Notes under the pieces: generated by a model
Told to the model about the DNA's origin: nothing
Seen by the model: the letters and a program-made list of their open reading frames with translations, nothing else
Databases searched by the model: none
Part shown: piece by piece, positions 1 through 11,082 of the stretch
Layout: every line of letters starts with the position of its first letter
How positions within the stretch are numbered: position 1 is the first letter of the stretch
Made by a program: the position numbers and the translations under genes
From: Margaritifera margaritifera
Taxonomy: Eukaryota > Mollusca > Bivalvia > Unionida > Margaritiferidae
DNA length: 64,000 nucleotides
Direction of reading: 5' to 3'
NCBI GenBank assembly: GCA_029931535.1
Contig: JAQPZY010000602.1
Coordinates: forward strand, 124,001-188,000

Positions 1-377
1 GATGAAGGGCAATATCTTTGTTTAAAATTCGATCTGATTGGATATTCTGTAAATGAATTTTCATAATAAATTGTATTATTATAATCAAAGATGCTGCTGC
101 CGGAGTATTTTATAAGTAAGCCCGTTATACATCGATCATGAGCCATTATATAAAACAACACGCTAATCATCAAAGTTATTTTCAACCATTTTAAGAAAAA
201 ACGTGAAAGATAATTTTGATCAAATTTAAAACAAAATAAGTTTAAGCCTACAGCGTTTGAAAGTTGTTAGGTTGTAAGAAATTCGGGGATCAAAATACGT
301 CAATGATTTAATCTACGATCTTGTAAAGATGAAACTTAAACGCATATCTGGTTGAAACAACATTAGAATCCGATTGC
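1..377. other. AT-rich stretch without gene
   Basis: No open frame of note, no repeat array and no RNA gene was recognised here. Confidence 0.5.
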
Positions 378-640
378 CTATTTGTACACAAATATGGGCC
401 ATAACTCGCAATACATGATCGAAATTGATTGATTATTATCGAATTCATCAAAATCAATGATTGGTTCAAGCTTTACATCGATATGGGTGCAATCAACCGA
501 AACAAAAATGTGATGAATGTTCAAATATTCACAAGAAATTTGGTTGTCGATATGATGCTGATGAAGTGCCATAATTATAGGAAATGTAAGGTCAGTATGC
601 TCTTGAGTTCTTTCCTTGGACTGAAACAAATAGGGTATTT
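378..640 (-). pseudogene. possible Harbinger/PIF1-like nuclease scrap
   Basis: The minus-strand frame contains HIFVSVDCTHIDVK followed about 12 residues later by FDEFDNNQSISIMY. In PIF1/Harbinger nucleases a D-G-T-H-I motif (one of the catalytic aspartates) is followed at similar spacing by an aromatic-rich N-R-x-x-x-x-x-S-I-N-V block. Here the glycine of the motif is cysteine and the second block is degraded. The frame ends at 378 and no further conserved block could be followed on either side, so at most about 80 codons remain. There is no neighbouring Myb-like gene or terminal repeat to support the call. It could be a chance resemblance; it is offered as a weak call only. Confidence 0.25.
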
Positions 641-1007
641 GATAAATACAACAAAATTAGGACGCTGGAGTTTTTCAGGTTTGTTCATGGACGGATGTAT
701 GGACGAATATGCATAAGAAAGGAGGGAGTAATTTGCTAAAGCACGGACAAACGGGGGAAATTTAAAAAAATAAATAAAAAAAATATGCACTGATTATTTT
801 AACACTCGCTCAACTAAGCGGTGGACGACAAAATGCAAAAGAGAACCAGGCACACGTAATGTACAGAAACAATTTCATTAGAAATGAAGATGAAATTGGT
901 TTATTCAAGCTTGAAGCATATTTGGTTTACTTGACAATACTTGCATTCGAACAGTTCAGTTCAAAAAGAAAATATATATTTTCGATAAGAATATGATCTT
1001 TTTGACT

Positions 1008-1010
<3 letters not shown>
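641..1010. other. AT-rich stretch without gene
   Basis: Nothing recognisable was seen apart from short A and T runs. Confidence 0.4.

Positions 1011-1075
<65 letters not shown>
1011..1075. repeat. (TA)n microsatellite
   Basis: Uninterrupted TA dinucleotides for about 65 bp. The short plus-strand frame with alternating Y-I residues across it is an artefact of the repeat. Confidence 0.95.
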
Positions 1076-1077
<2 letters not shown>

Positions 1078-1489
1078 GCCTGCTTGTATGTATGTATATG
1101 CGTCTTTCTGTCTTTATTGAACGTTACTATCTAAGTTTATACTTCATGTATACCTATATGACTTTCCTAGATCTGTGTTAAACTGTTGTAAGTATTTAGA
1201 TGTGTCCACTAGAACGATTGTCTTGTCGAGAGGTGTGACTGTTTCCCAAATTGATCACTAATAATATAAAAAGATCTAATTTTACGAATATTTATAAAAA
1301 CACTTATGCTGAAATTTAGTACGAATACTTTTGTCTAAGTTAAATGCGTGCATAATGAAGATTTAATATTGATGTATTTATCAGAATCAGCTGTGACTAT
1401 ACTCAAAAGTGCCATGTCTTTTCGCAATGGTTGAAGCTAGTGCACTTCATTTGTTAATCGTATTGCCAGCCTCGATCTTGCCGACCACT

Positions 1490-1995
1490 CTCATTCAACA
1501 GGTTTGTCTTGGTTTGGTGACCTACATTTTTACAATATGATAAATGCAAAATGTCCAGTAGATACAATAAAGAATACGTTATTGCACCACTCTGTAAATA
1601 AATCGAAACGACACCATGTTTTCTCTACCTTTACTGTATTTTACCCGCTAGGCGGCGCTAAAAAAGATATATGTGCGATATTTGGACGTTTGAAAAGTGT
1701 ATATGTTTACAATAGTTTATATTTCTGCATATTTATAAGGAAGACACGCTTATTTAAAAACCAGTTTCAATCTATTTCTTTATGAGCAAGGTTAGACAAA
1801 GATAAAACCTATTTGCACCGACACTAATAAAAAAATGGGCATTCAACATAATAAACTTTTTTTACACTAGCCAGATGAAGCCCCTTCATCTTTGAAAGCA
1901 AAATTTTAGAACATTTGGGGCTTAACTATTGGACATAGAGTTGATTATGACTGTTCAGGCCCGTGGTATTGTTTCTCAAGAAAAAATTTGGGACT
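1490..1995 (+). repeat. dispersed repeat family R1, copy 1
   Basis: From about 1490 to 1995 the sequence aligns by eye with 38760-39355 in the same orientation. Shared landmarks in order are GGTGACCTACATTT, a TTATTGCACCAC-like block, TCTACCTT with a CCCGCTAGG core, AAAAAGATATATGT, ATTTCTGCATATTTATAA, TTCTTTATGA, TACACTAGCCAGAT and a TTCAGGCC block. The copies differ by many substitutions and by a roughly 90-bp segment present only in copy 2. No conserved protein frame runs through both copies, so the family looks non-coding. It could be a MITE, an LTR fragment or a 3' end of a retroelement; the sequence does not decide. Confidence 0.8.
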
Positions 1996-3389
1996 TATAA
2001 AGGAGAAAACTAAAGAAATTGATCGCGAGACATAATAGAGAGAGAGAGAGATTTACATTTGTATTGTAAATAAGAGTATCTTTCTCTCTTTCACACGAAT
2101 GTATATTGCTATACGATATGGCTAATCAACAGTCGCATGATAGTTTTTTCCAACTCTGTTTCATTATAAATTTGTATTGTCTGATTGTATGTAGCTGTTA
2201 ACTGTCCTTGTTTTACATTTTTTTAATATTTGTATCTTTATTTCCTCATGAACATTTTTTGATGATTCTGTGAACCTGCCGGATTTTTTTGTTTGGATGC
2301 TTCCATATATTTTCTTCTATTCCCAACCTAAAGACTTTAGAGTTAGGTGGTAACATTCTATTTTGAGTCAAATGTTAGTAATTTGAGTTGGGTACTTTTA
2401 CCTATTTCTTGGTAAATCGATGTTTTCCCTTTAATTCATGTTGAACAAATTATTTGCGTGCATCAATTACATTTGTAGATGGCTGCAGAGAAGTTTCAAA
2501 TCGTTAGATAAAATAGCAAATGTTTCAACAGTCGAGTCCACATAATTATCGTCATCGTGAACAGGATTATCAACAGTATGATCTCTACTTACAGCTCCTT
2601 TTATTTGCATACTATTTTAAAACGCCAACAGTGTAAAAACAGAGTATTCAAAATAATAATAATAAATGTACACTGAATGTTTTGGACTGAATGTTTGCAA
2701 CTATTGCAAAAGTTTATGTCTATCACATAGTTAAATATTTTAGAAAAGATATCAAACTGACTAAAAATTCATTAAAACAAATGAGATAAGCGAAGAGGAT
2801 ATATGTCAACAAGTTTGTGATTCAAACTCTCATCAATTAGAAAGTTTGCAGTTGTTTTTTTTTTTTTAAATCATCACTTCTTATTGTGTTCTTTTATTTC
2901 TCTTTTGTATGGCACTTTATCATCTTTAGACCAGTTTTCACTAGCTTTCATGCATGTTGTATTTGACCAGTGAAATCATTTTCTGTTCTGCATCAGATAA
3001 ATCAAAAAAGATTCCTTTCATCAATAAAGTTGTCTGGTTTTGTGAATTTTAGCCATTTTCGTTAGAATCAATTGATGGAACACCAAATATTTGCTGCGCC
3101 GTATCTGACTTTATATTTTGTTTTAATGCACCTTTGTTTGATATACTCATTTACATGCTATCTGTTTTTCTTTTTACCAATTTCTTAAATGTTCTTATTA
3201 CTGTGTCTTTGCTTTATTTGCATATGTCTTCTAACAAGGTTTACAATAGCTGTTAAACTCGGTAACGACTTTTTCTGTCTCGCATTTTAGGCATATCTCT
3301 GTCTCCGTTTATTTTGTACTACCTTCTCAATTAATTTGAACTGTTAAAAGTATGCTAATGTCGTCTTTTAATGTAATGTTTAGATGACC
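1996..3389. other. long AT-rich stretch without gene
   Basis: Only a short (GA)n tract at about 2037-2050 and homopolymer T runs (for example near 2856) were noticed. No coding or RNA feature is supported. Confidence 0.45.
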
Positions 3390-4379
3390 TTAAGTTGAAC
3401 AAAAAGTTGAGTTTAAAGATGGTATTAAATAATTTGTAAATAATCTTTGCTTAGCGTCTAGCCCCAAACTCATGTTTACGTTAATTCTTAATTTGGTTTC
3501 GACATAAATTGAAGTTAGTGAAAGAAGTGAACAAGTTCTTGGAAGCAAAGATGAAAACAATTCTAAGATTGACAAAACACAAAAATCACAACGTAGATTT
3601 GAACTTCGAAAACAAATTGGAAAATGTACACTAGAAGTAAAAAAGCCAAAGCAGAGACATATAAAATAAGAGCAACAAGCAAAGCAAGGACAGATTAAAG
3701 CAAAGTTCATAAAGAAAGAAGCACAAACAAGTAGCCAAAGCAAATGTATTACTTGATATGTGGTGTAATTGTTGTATTAGGAGTAGGTGTTAAATTGATC
3801 TATTCAAAGAACTATCTTTTAAAACTGTTATATCTGATATGAAAGTCACCTAAAAAAACTTTTAAATTAGTTCAAGAACACACAAACCCATATCCAGAAC
3901 TGACGTGAGAGGGAAAGCAAGCGACAAAACGAACAAGATGTTTTTAGTAATAAATCGCAAGTGAATCTAACAACATTATTCGCACTGTTTACCATGCCAC
4001 ATTAAATTCAACTTGTACAGTTGGTTACATCATGATTTTGAAGACGATGTTTAAAATTTCATTACATTCACCAATACACAATGATTTTTAAGTCGATTAT
4101 TCTGATTTCATTTATACAATTAATTACTTGATAGCCGAAGGGATACCACCAGAAAAAATAATTAAGTAAATAAAAAAGTACTGGTGGCACCTAAGGAGGA
4201 TAAATATATTTCAATGTTAAAATCTGTTCCAAATAAAGCGAACAAGTTTGTAATCAAGCCTAAATAACTGCGAGAAAAGCTAACAAGGTCGTAAGTAAAG
4301 CGAAAGATCTGACAAAAAATCGTGCTATAATTCCCAAATAAAAATCGGAGCAATGGCAAAGGCTATCTATTTCGTACAT
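3390..4379. other. AT-rich stretch, possibly decayed coding remains
   Basis: An open frame on the minus strand at 3390-3743 has a biased, cysteine- and phenylalanine-rich composition typical of a shadow frame. The complementary plus strand is lysine- and glutamine-rich with several stops. Given the Polinton-like remains just downstream this may be an extension of them, but no conserved motif was recognised. Confidence 0.3.
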
Positions 4380-4860
4380 CTAAATGGGAGAAAAAATACC
4401 TAGTGCATCACCGATGTGTCCAACATTACAGCTGACCGAAAATGACATTAATTTCAGGTTGATGAAACTCAAGAAAATTTAGATCGATAAATGAAATCGA
4501 ACATTACTATGGTGTCAAAAAAGTACAAAACAGCTTTTAGACTGGATAGAGGTTAGCATAGTGGCTGCATCGGTTAGTATGTGCTTAGCACCAGCTGGTT
4601 TAGATGTCGAAGAAATAGCAGCAGGAATTATAATCCCTCTGGATTTTAGCAGGTTTGGTGCAAGTTTTCCTTTTTTTTTTTCTTTTTTTATAAAAAGCTT
4701 TCAAAGAAAAGCTAGTATAAAACAAAGTTTTAACACACGATGAGATAGTAGTTTCTGTGATAAGTAAGTTGAACAGTATTGAAGATAGGGCTAGTAAAAT
4801 AATAAGTGATAATGAAATATGTCTTGAGGAATTTAGTAAGATATGGACCGAGTAATGGAG
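4380..4860 (+). pseudogene. fragment resembling a Polinton-associated small protein
   Basis: Three short blocks in different plus-strand frames occur in an order I associate with a small uncharacterised protein carried by Polinton/Maverick-like elements. They are a TLQLTENDINFRLMKLKK block at about 4424-4480, a hydrophobic glycine/alanine block (APAGLDVEEIAAGII) at about 4590-4635, and a C-terminal helical block THDEIVVSVISKLNSIEDRA at about 4735-4790, followed by acidic residues and ending near 4855. Stops, frameshifts and a T-run at about 4672-4688 separate the blocks, so the gene is dead. The family link is from memory of such elements and the function of the protein is not known. The other Polinton-like fossils in the window make the reading more plausible. 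Confidence 0.4.
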
Positions 4861-4892
4861 ATACATATATAGTATTATCACAGTGTTAGAAA

Positions 4893-4936
4893 ATCCGGAT
4901 CATTACGAGACGCGAAGCGTCAACTCGTGATCCAGA
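4893..4936. repeat. imperfect hairpin with GACGC/GCGTC core
   Basis: The arms ATCCGGATCATTACGAG and CTCGTGATCCAGAT pair imperfectly around GACGCGAAGCGTC, which is itself a 5-bp stem with a GAA loop. It is a short foldback or remnant terminal repeat; no function is assigned. Confidence 0.55.
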
Positions 4937-5576
4937 TTTTTATGCTGACAACGAGACGTGATCTAGCAATCAAAATCGCATTACTGTGATAATTATATTT
5001 TTGTTATATACCTATCAATTTTCAGATAATTTAATAAGATCACTAGATGTAGCTGAAGAACACAATAAATTGCTAAACATTTCAACCTCATTAATAAGAA
5101 TTTCATCTTGAGGAATAAACCGAATTATTTTTTGAAAGGCTGACATGCGCATGAATATTAGTTATGTAAATTAAGCTTATGAAATAACGCTCACTCGGTT
5201 TGACTACCATCACTGTCAAAAACACGAATTCTTCGACGCTTGAGGGCAGCAGACTCATATATGTGATATACAGTTATTGTGCAGTACTGAAATTTGCATC
5301 ACGGAAGTTTTCACCAGCTGAATGACTGGAAGTTTCTTTCAGAGGCCAGGTTGAATGAAGTTGACTAGTTTCGGGCGATACACTGTGAGATGCTCCAATG
5401 GAAATTTGACATGAGAATGACATTATTTTGACAGCTATTTACAACAGGATTGGATAAATTGTTGGATCTTGATGATACAGATTTGTTGCAGAGAATATTA
5501 CTTATTTATAATTTCAAATTCATCCATTATGCGTGAAACTCACTAATGTTACCATTTGTGAATTTCCGTCAACGGG
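4937..5576. other. AT-rich stretch without gene
   Basis: No supported feature was seen. Confidence 0.4.
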
Positions 5577-6029
5577 TTGTACTGCACAACTGTAATGTTT
5601 TGGTACGCGATTTCCGAATATGATCTTGTTTCAGACGAATATTTTGGCTATATTTTACTACTTCAAATTAAAGGAATAAATGGTTTTTTATTGTTGTTTT
5701 CACAAAAACATGGTTTAGACCTTTCAGCTATTTTACATATAACACAAGGTTTCTTACCTAACGTCGCTGTGAGAGCTTTGTTTACTGCTAGTATTGGCAT
5801 TCCGTCGCTAGCGGCAATGCTATTGTCACCAGGAAACCTCGAGGATAAAGTAGTTCCAGCCTCGTTTGAGAGTATGGTGATACGGGTTTCGAAAACGATG
5901 GTATCGTTTTCCTGCTTGTAGGAAATGACGATAAAATTCTGGCTCTTTCTTGGGTAGAAAATTGGTAGGTATATAATAAAAGGTGATAACGAATGCATCA
6001 GGAAGACCGTTGGTAACAGAGAAAGCCAA
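5577..6029. other. segment open on both strands, not recognised
   Basis: A plus-strand frame of 114 codons (5577-5921) and a minus-strand frame of 111 codons (5663-5998) overlap almost completely. The minus-strand frame has the more ordinary composition (for example NDTIVFETRITILSNEAG), while the plus-strand frame contains LSAILHITQGFLPNVAVRAL. Neither shows a domain I can name, splice-site evidence is absent, and one must be the shadow of the other if either is real. It may be an old coding remnant within the 4-9 kb cluster of mobile-element fossils. Confidence 0.25.
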
Positions 6030-6329
6030 AATATTGAAAAGCTATAAAAAAAAAAAATAAAAAAAAAACACTATCTATGAGGTGGGAAAGAAAACAAAAG
6101 AGAACTACATTTTAGAAAAAGCTTACAGTCATACGAAGGGCGACAAAGGATACAAATTAAATAGAAAATATTTAACTCGTGGTTGTATCAATTTCTCCTA
6201 TACAAATAGGAATGTGTATTACCATCGAATGCCCCCCTGACAGAGAAATATATTTCACAAAGTCACTTGATAACAGAGATGGTCAATTATCCATTTTATT
6301 ACAGAGAATCGATTTTGCTGTCGGTTATT

Positions 6330-7740
6330 AGAATATTTCTAATGAATTTAAATGGTTTTCATGGATTGTTCGTGAAACGCTTAAAACTGTCTATAAAATG
6401 CATTGTCGAACCACTGACATACATTTTGAATACGTCCCTAGGAATAAATAGTTTTGTAAATGAATGGAACAAGTAAGAGTTACCCTCCGTTTTAGTCAGG
6501 AGACGAATCGAGTGCAAATAATTATAGACCTATTGTTAGAACAATTCTAGAATAAATGTTTTCAAATAATTTTAGGACTTTTTATCAAAATGTAATTTGA
6601 TTACCCCGTGTAATTTAGGCTCCCGTCCAAATCATTCCTGCGGGACAGCACTCACTGGTTTGGTTGGTCAGTGGGTAAAGAATATTGATGACGCGAAATT
6701 AACTGGAATTGTATTAATAAACCTACGTAAAGCTTTTGATACTCTTATGCATAAAGTTTTACTACATAAATTATCAGCATATAATGTTATAAAACTCTCA
6801 CTGCGATGATTTTAATTCTGTCTTAACAGTACATTACAAGCTGTGAATTGGAGCGGTGCTGTCTTGGAAGTCAAGTAAATTTCCATTGGAGTACATTCTA
6901 GGCCCTCTCGTTTTTATTTTATATATACATGATTTTCTAAATTGTTTGAAACTTTATTCAGTATCAATGTGTGCAGATGAAACGTCACATATATTAGTGA
7001 TAAAGATGTTAGTATTGTTAAGGGTAAACTGAATGAAGATTTGCAATGTTCTATGAATGGATGTATGACAATAAACTTAGCTTAAATATACAGAAAAAGC
7101 CAGTTAATGCTTAAATGCTTAGCACAACGAGCATCCAAATGTATAGAATTGTACTTAGAGGTAAATGGTAAAAAATTGAAACTGTTATATGTGTCAAATA
7201 TTTAGGTGTCCTTATTTGATAATAATTTATTCTGGTCTTACCACTTTGAAACATTCTTTATAAAAGAATAAAAGAAAATAGGAATTATAAGCAGAATTAG
7301 GGTCTTCAAGTCGAATCAGTTGATTTTAAAAGTGTACAATACAGCTGTTTTTACACATTGTATCTACTGTTGTGATGTGTGGGGAGAACCCCGCAATTCT
7401 TGTTAAACACAAGGACTATACAGCGCACAGAAAAGAGCAGACAAAGAGATTATATATGTTAAAGAGTTTAACATATACATTATCTCTTTTCAACATTCTT
7501 AGATGGAAGCGAAATAAGGATTACTTTATTTATAGAAAAGCTGGTTTTACTTTCAAGGACTTAAATACTTTTTTTGTTGCTTACCCCGATACATTTTGTT
7601 CGAACAGTTTGCAACATAGATTCTTTACGAATTACATGCATATTCGTTTTAATTGCAGGGCCAGAATGTAAACTAGCTGTAAGCTAATTATGTCACCCTA
7701 TATAATATAAAGGATATTATTATTATTATTATTATTATTG
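6330..7740 (+). mobile_element. degraded Jockey/CR1-like non-LTR retrotransposon, 3' part
   Basis: Fragments of a reverse-transcriptase ORF can be followed in order on the plus strand: an N-terminal RT block near 6390-6475 (IVEPLTYILNTSL then VNEWNK); NYRPIV near 6517-6535; the block SRPNHSCGTALTGLV near 6620-6665; the catalytic-region block INLRKAFDTLMHKVLLHKLS near 6718-6778; a PQGSILGPL-equivalent near 6890-6910; a decayed catalytic box (CADETSH) near 6970-6990; KYLGVL near 7195-7215; and the downstream LFNILRWKRNKDYFIYRKAG block near 7487-7545. Frames change repeatedly and stops are frequent, so it is inactive. The 5' part with the endonuclease is absent, as expected for a 5'-truncated insertion. 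The 3' end runs into an (ATT)n tail at 7716-7739, a usual end for elements of this kind. Confidence 0.85.
7716..7739. repeat. (ATT)n tail of the LINE
   Basis: Eight ATT units directly follow the degraded LINE 3' end and probably represent its 3' tail. Confidence 0.85.
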
Positions 7741-7779
7741 AAACGAAAACTGTTTTAATTCCAGATTGATTTTTTAACC

Positions 7780-8290
7780 TTGAAGAGTACGAAGTTAAAG
7801 AGGGAGTGACTGCTAATAACGAGAATGAAGAAAGTAGTGATATTGAATTCTTAAAATACAGTTCTACAGTTCTTGTAACTGCGAACAATATATACTCAGT
7901 TTACATAACCAACTACAACTCTATCTTGCTAGGTTTTGATAGTCAGAAATCTATACAGACGTCTTCCGAATCAGATAAAGTTTGTGGGGTACTGAAACTC
8001 AAAATGTATACGTTTTTCTTGATCAGATTACTCTAATAGATATAATTAAAGTTTACTAGAATCTCTACCTACCAAAACGTGTTTTTCTCGGTGACTTTGT
8101 GTCACACAATGTTAATGGGCATTATAAACAATTACAACGAGGTGACATAAACAGGATGAATATCATCAGTATTACAGCTGAGGACGGAAAAGTAATAGAT
8201 TTTCACAGTTTTAAAGAATCACAGGCATACTATTTAGAAGAGGACCATATTTTACACTATGGCTCCAAATATTACTGTATCTTCTAATAC
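7780..8290 (+). pseudogene. possible Polinton capsid-like remnant
   Basis: Two plus-strand frames lie just beyond the LINE tail. The first (about 7800-8036) contains NSILLGFDSQKSIQTSSESD. The second (8099-8287) contains a basic then acidic block INRMNIISITAEDGKVIDFH. A 'leucine-glycine-phenylalanine' block followed further on by an I-N-x-I-x-I-x-D-x-G-x-x-x-D-F type C-terminal strand pair is what I would expect of the minor capsid (penton-like) protein of Polinton-like elements. The middle of the protein is missing and the frame is broken between the two parts. The match is from pattern memory, not a search, so the call is tentative. Together with 4380-4860 it may be one element split by the LINE insertion. 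Confidence 0.3.
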
Positions 8291-8556
8291 GCTTATAGTA
8301 TTTATAAAATCGAAAAGCAGCATTCAAATCAAAATTTGTTACCATTCAAAACCGTGAGAAGGAAATGGCGACAGCAGCAGTAATCTTTGATGGAGCAATA
8401 TCTAACAGCTTATCATTCAAAGGAAGTAATTATATGTTTCAATTATTTGCACCCAAATAGAAATAATAAAACACGATAAAACATAGAAGAGTTCAACGAG
8501 AACTGAGCAAATTATATAGACCATCTGAATGAAAGGTTGGGAGAACAAAGTTTGGA

Positions 8557-8757
8557 ATGCTCATTATAAACATAACAATTTCTTACGGTAGTAGCGATAT
8601 TTTTAAGCAGAAAAACTACAATATTTTCATGACACTCAGACCTCTGTGTTTACCAATGTATGTGAGAACAAACAAAATAAAGCAAGGTATCACTAGTGAA
8701 AAATTGAGAATGTTAAGATCAGGAGCGGCTAATGCACAAAACGCTGGTTTTTAAGCT
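8557..8757 (+). pseudogene. short open frame ending in helical C terminus, unrecognised
   Basis: A 65-codon plus-strand frame ends with KIKQGITSEKLRMLRSGAAN-type helical sequence. The composition is that of real protein rather than shadow frame, and the frame stops at 8754. No start codon context, splice site or family could be assigned. Because it follows the possible capsid remnant it may belong to the same dead element. Confidence 0.25.
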
Positions 8758-8785
8758 GTTCAGTGTATTGTATACTGAAATAAAT

Positions 8786-9636
8786 TTAGAATATCACTTG
8801 ATTTCCAGTTTCTAACAAATCATTGTCCATTGCATCTTTAGTTCTTCCTCGGAATTTGAGAGTTATCATTTCACTGAAAAAGGCCTTTGAAGTGACAGAA
8901 GGTGCTAACCAGAAAAATGAATTGGAGAATTTATGTCTACAGTGGGATACATTAGTTCCGATATCATGGCTAATTTTGTTAACTAAAAGTGCAGGAATGC
9001 AATTGCTTTCTTTTAAGACTTCATCATAAAAGAGAGAATTATTGATGTCGCACCTAGTACAACTTTGACAAATGTGACACTTGATTAGCAAATAATGAGT
9101 TTTGAAGGAGTCATGATACTGTGAAAAAAAGATAGAACTTTATTCTAAAAGAGTATTTTAGCTCAGCAATAGAAAATATAATAGTTACCGTGGAAAGATT
9201 ACCCAACAGGTTTATTTACTGGGGTATATAATGGAGCAAAGGTTTACAGAATCAATGAAACAGTAACAAAAACACATAGAACATAGTAAATTAAGTGTTA
9301 ATAATTTTTACACTGATCACCATTGCATCTGGCAGGATTTGAGAAGTACTCGTGATTAAAAAGATTGTGTGGAATAGGACATATGTTAGCTAATGTTCAA
9401 AAAGGAATGCACCTACACATAAACAGAGAAAAGACGTAGATACACACACAATGTATATTAATGTTGTGTCCGATACATATCCAGAAGAACCGGTTAATAT
9501 CTATGCAGATTTAGCTAATAAATGTTTTTAAAGGAACCTCATAATATGATTATATACGGTGTTACAAATTGCATAAAGTCAGCGTTTGCACCAAATTTGA
9601 CTGAAACGGAATAAGAACGTTTGTATTTTTTTGTCA
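8786..9636. other. segment without recognised gene
   Basis: At 8786-9091 both strands are open for 68-101 codons, but no family was recognised on either. The rest (9092-9636) shows only short frames with stops. Confidence 0.3.
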
Positions 9637-9810
9637 TTAAAAATTTATTTTCTTTTATAAATCCTGTTAAACTTAAACGTTGGACAAATAATTATCTTTA
9701 AAAATTTATTTTCTTTTATAAATCCTGTTAAACTTAAACGTTGGACAAATAATTATTTGTCCAACGTTTACGTTTAACGGGATTTATAAAAGAAAACAAA
9801 TTTTTAAAGA
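9637..9810. repeat. tandem duplication plus near-perfect long palindrome
   Basis: A roughly 59-bp segment beginning TTAAAAATTTATTTTC at 9637 is repeated directly from 9698 (period 61 bp). The second copy is followed at once by its inverted copy. The palindrome 9695-9810 is centred between 9752 and 9753 (ACAAATAATTATTTGT at 9745-9760) and its 58-bp arms differ at only three positions. The hairpin has no spacer. Such near-identity implies recent formation or homogenisation. Confidence 0.93.
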
Positions 9811-9883
9811 TGATAATATAATTGTGATATATCCTGGTGATAAATCGAACAAATGGTTATAAATCTAAGAACTTAGATTTTCA

Positions 9884-10045
9884 GTTGATTTAGAAGCCTT
9901 GCCAGGCATGTGCAACTTCCTCCAGGGCGCGGGTCGGATAAGCGGCTTTTAAAGGCACACCATACGATATAAGTAACCGGATAAAACTAGGTCGGCCCGC
10001 GGGCTGTTTGTTGCACATGCCTGCCTTAGGCTTTCCATAATCAAT
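9884..10045. repeat. inverted-repeat element with GC-rich centre
   Basis: The left arm (9884-9916, ending CCAGGCATGTGCAAC) pairs with the right arm (10010-10045, starting GTTGCACATGCCTG) with a few mismatches and small gaps. The loop of about 93 bp is GC-rich for this window and contains GCCCGCGGGC at about 9995-10004. Just outside, 9861-9880 is a small separate hairpin (AAATCTAAG/CTTAGATTT). This looks like a MITE-sized foldback element; target duplications were not identified. Confidence 0.7.
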
Positions 10046-10595
10046 TTTGAAAGATTGTGAGAAGGAAATTACAAATCAATTTGATTTTATATAATAAAAT
10101 TGATCATTATTTACTGCTTGATGGGTATTCTCTCCTGTATATTGAGACAAAATTAAGTGTTCTTTTACGAGTTCAAGGTATTCCTATTCACCTTCGGGAA
10201 GGATCAAAACAATAAATATGCAAACAAAAAGTTCCTGACAGGAAGAACATTTAGGTTTATCAGGGTCTAATCTACAGGAATATATCACATTTCTTTTTTT
10301 AACATTTAATACGATTTGAAATTGTACTAGACAGAATATCTTAGATCTCTATGCCGACAGGAAAATTTATTGGTATTTCAGTGACGTGGGCATAATGGCA
10401 GGAGCCATGTTTCCCGTTGGAATACCGATCAAAGATATTTTGTTTAGTACATTCTTGAAACGTATCAGATGTAATAAAATGTGATATATTCGGGTATATT
10501 TTAACCTTCCAAACAAGTTCTAACAAGAACACTGCCCCAGATCGATGCAATGGTCTCCAGTGTAGACAGACTTACTTACCCTAGACCGGTGCTAA
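10046..10595. other. stretch without recognised gene, possibly 5' end of the next LINE
   Basis: No conserved motif was recognised. The last part may hold the start of ORF1 of the LINE that follows, but stops interrupt every frame. Confidence 0.3.
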
Positions 10596-10805
10596 AGACT
10601 TGGTACAAAGGCTGCAATAAACCATAGAAAGTGCCCCATATGCCAAGAGACGGGCCACATTCCGAGAGACTGCCCAGACCCTAAACCGAAAGCAATGAAC
10701 ACATACGCCGCTAAGGTAGCAGAAAATGAACAAGTAAACCTAGAACAAGACCTTGAGATAGAAACAGAAAGCGAAGTAGTCACACAAAAGCACCTACAAC
10801 ATTGA
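10596..10805 (+). pseudogene. LINE ORF1 remnant with CCHC zinc knuckle
   Basis: In the plus-strand frame after the stop at 10593, residues CPICQETGHIPRDC (10632-10673) fit the C-X2-C-X4-H-X4-C zinc knuckle of retroelement nucleic-acid-binding proteins. The following 40 residues are acidic and the frame ends at the TGA at 10803. In this kind of element ORF1 protein coats the RNA. The upstream part of ORF1 is not recognisable. A further open stretch at 11083-11310, rich in proline, threonine and lysine, is probably the disordered C-terminal part of the same ORF after a frameshift. Confidence 0.75.
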
Positions 10806-11082
10806 TGTGCAGGTCCTTCCGGAAGCTCAAATTAAATAGACACAAATTGAAACTCCCACTGGGCTGGGAACAAATCCAGACCTAGAGTGGGAAAATTTTC
10901 ACTCTAAGGTGTCTTCCAACTACCAGAAGGTAGAAAAGAAAATAAGAAACAAAACCAAACACAAAAACAAAAGCAAAAGGAAAGGAAAAAAGTCCAAAGT
11001 GGAACGACCACAATATTCCGATAACAATCCATACCATGTACTACAGTAACTTTCCTACGAGGATTCAACCTCGATAGAGGAC

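Noticed and set aside
993..1181. Open frame with alternating tyrosine-isoleucine
   Set aside because: It is the translation of the (TA)n microsatellite.
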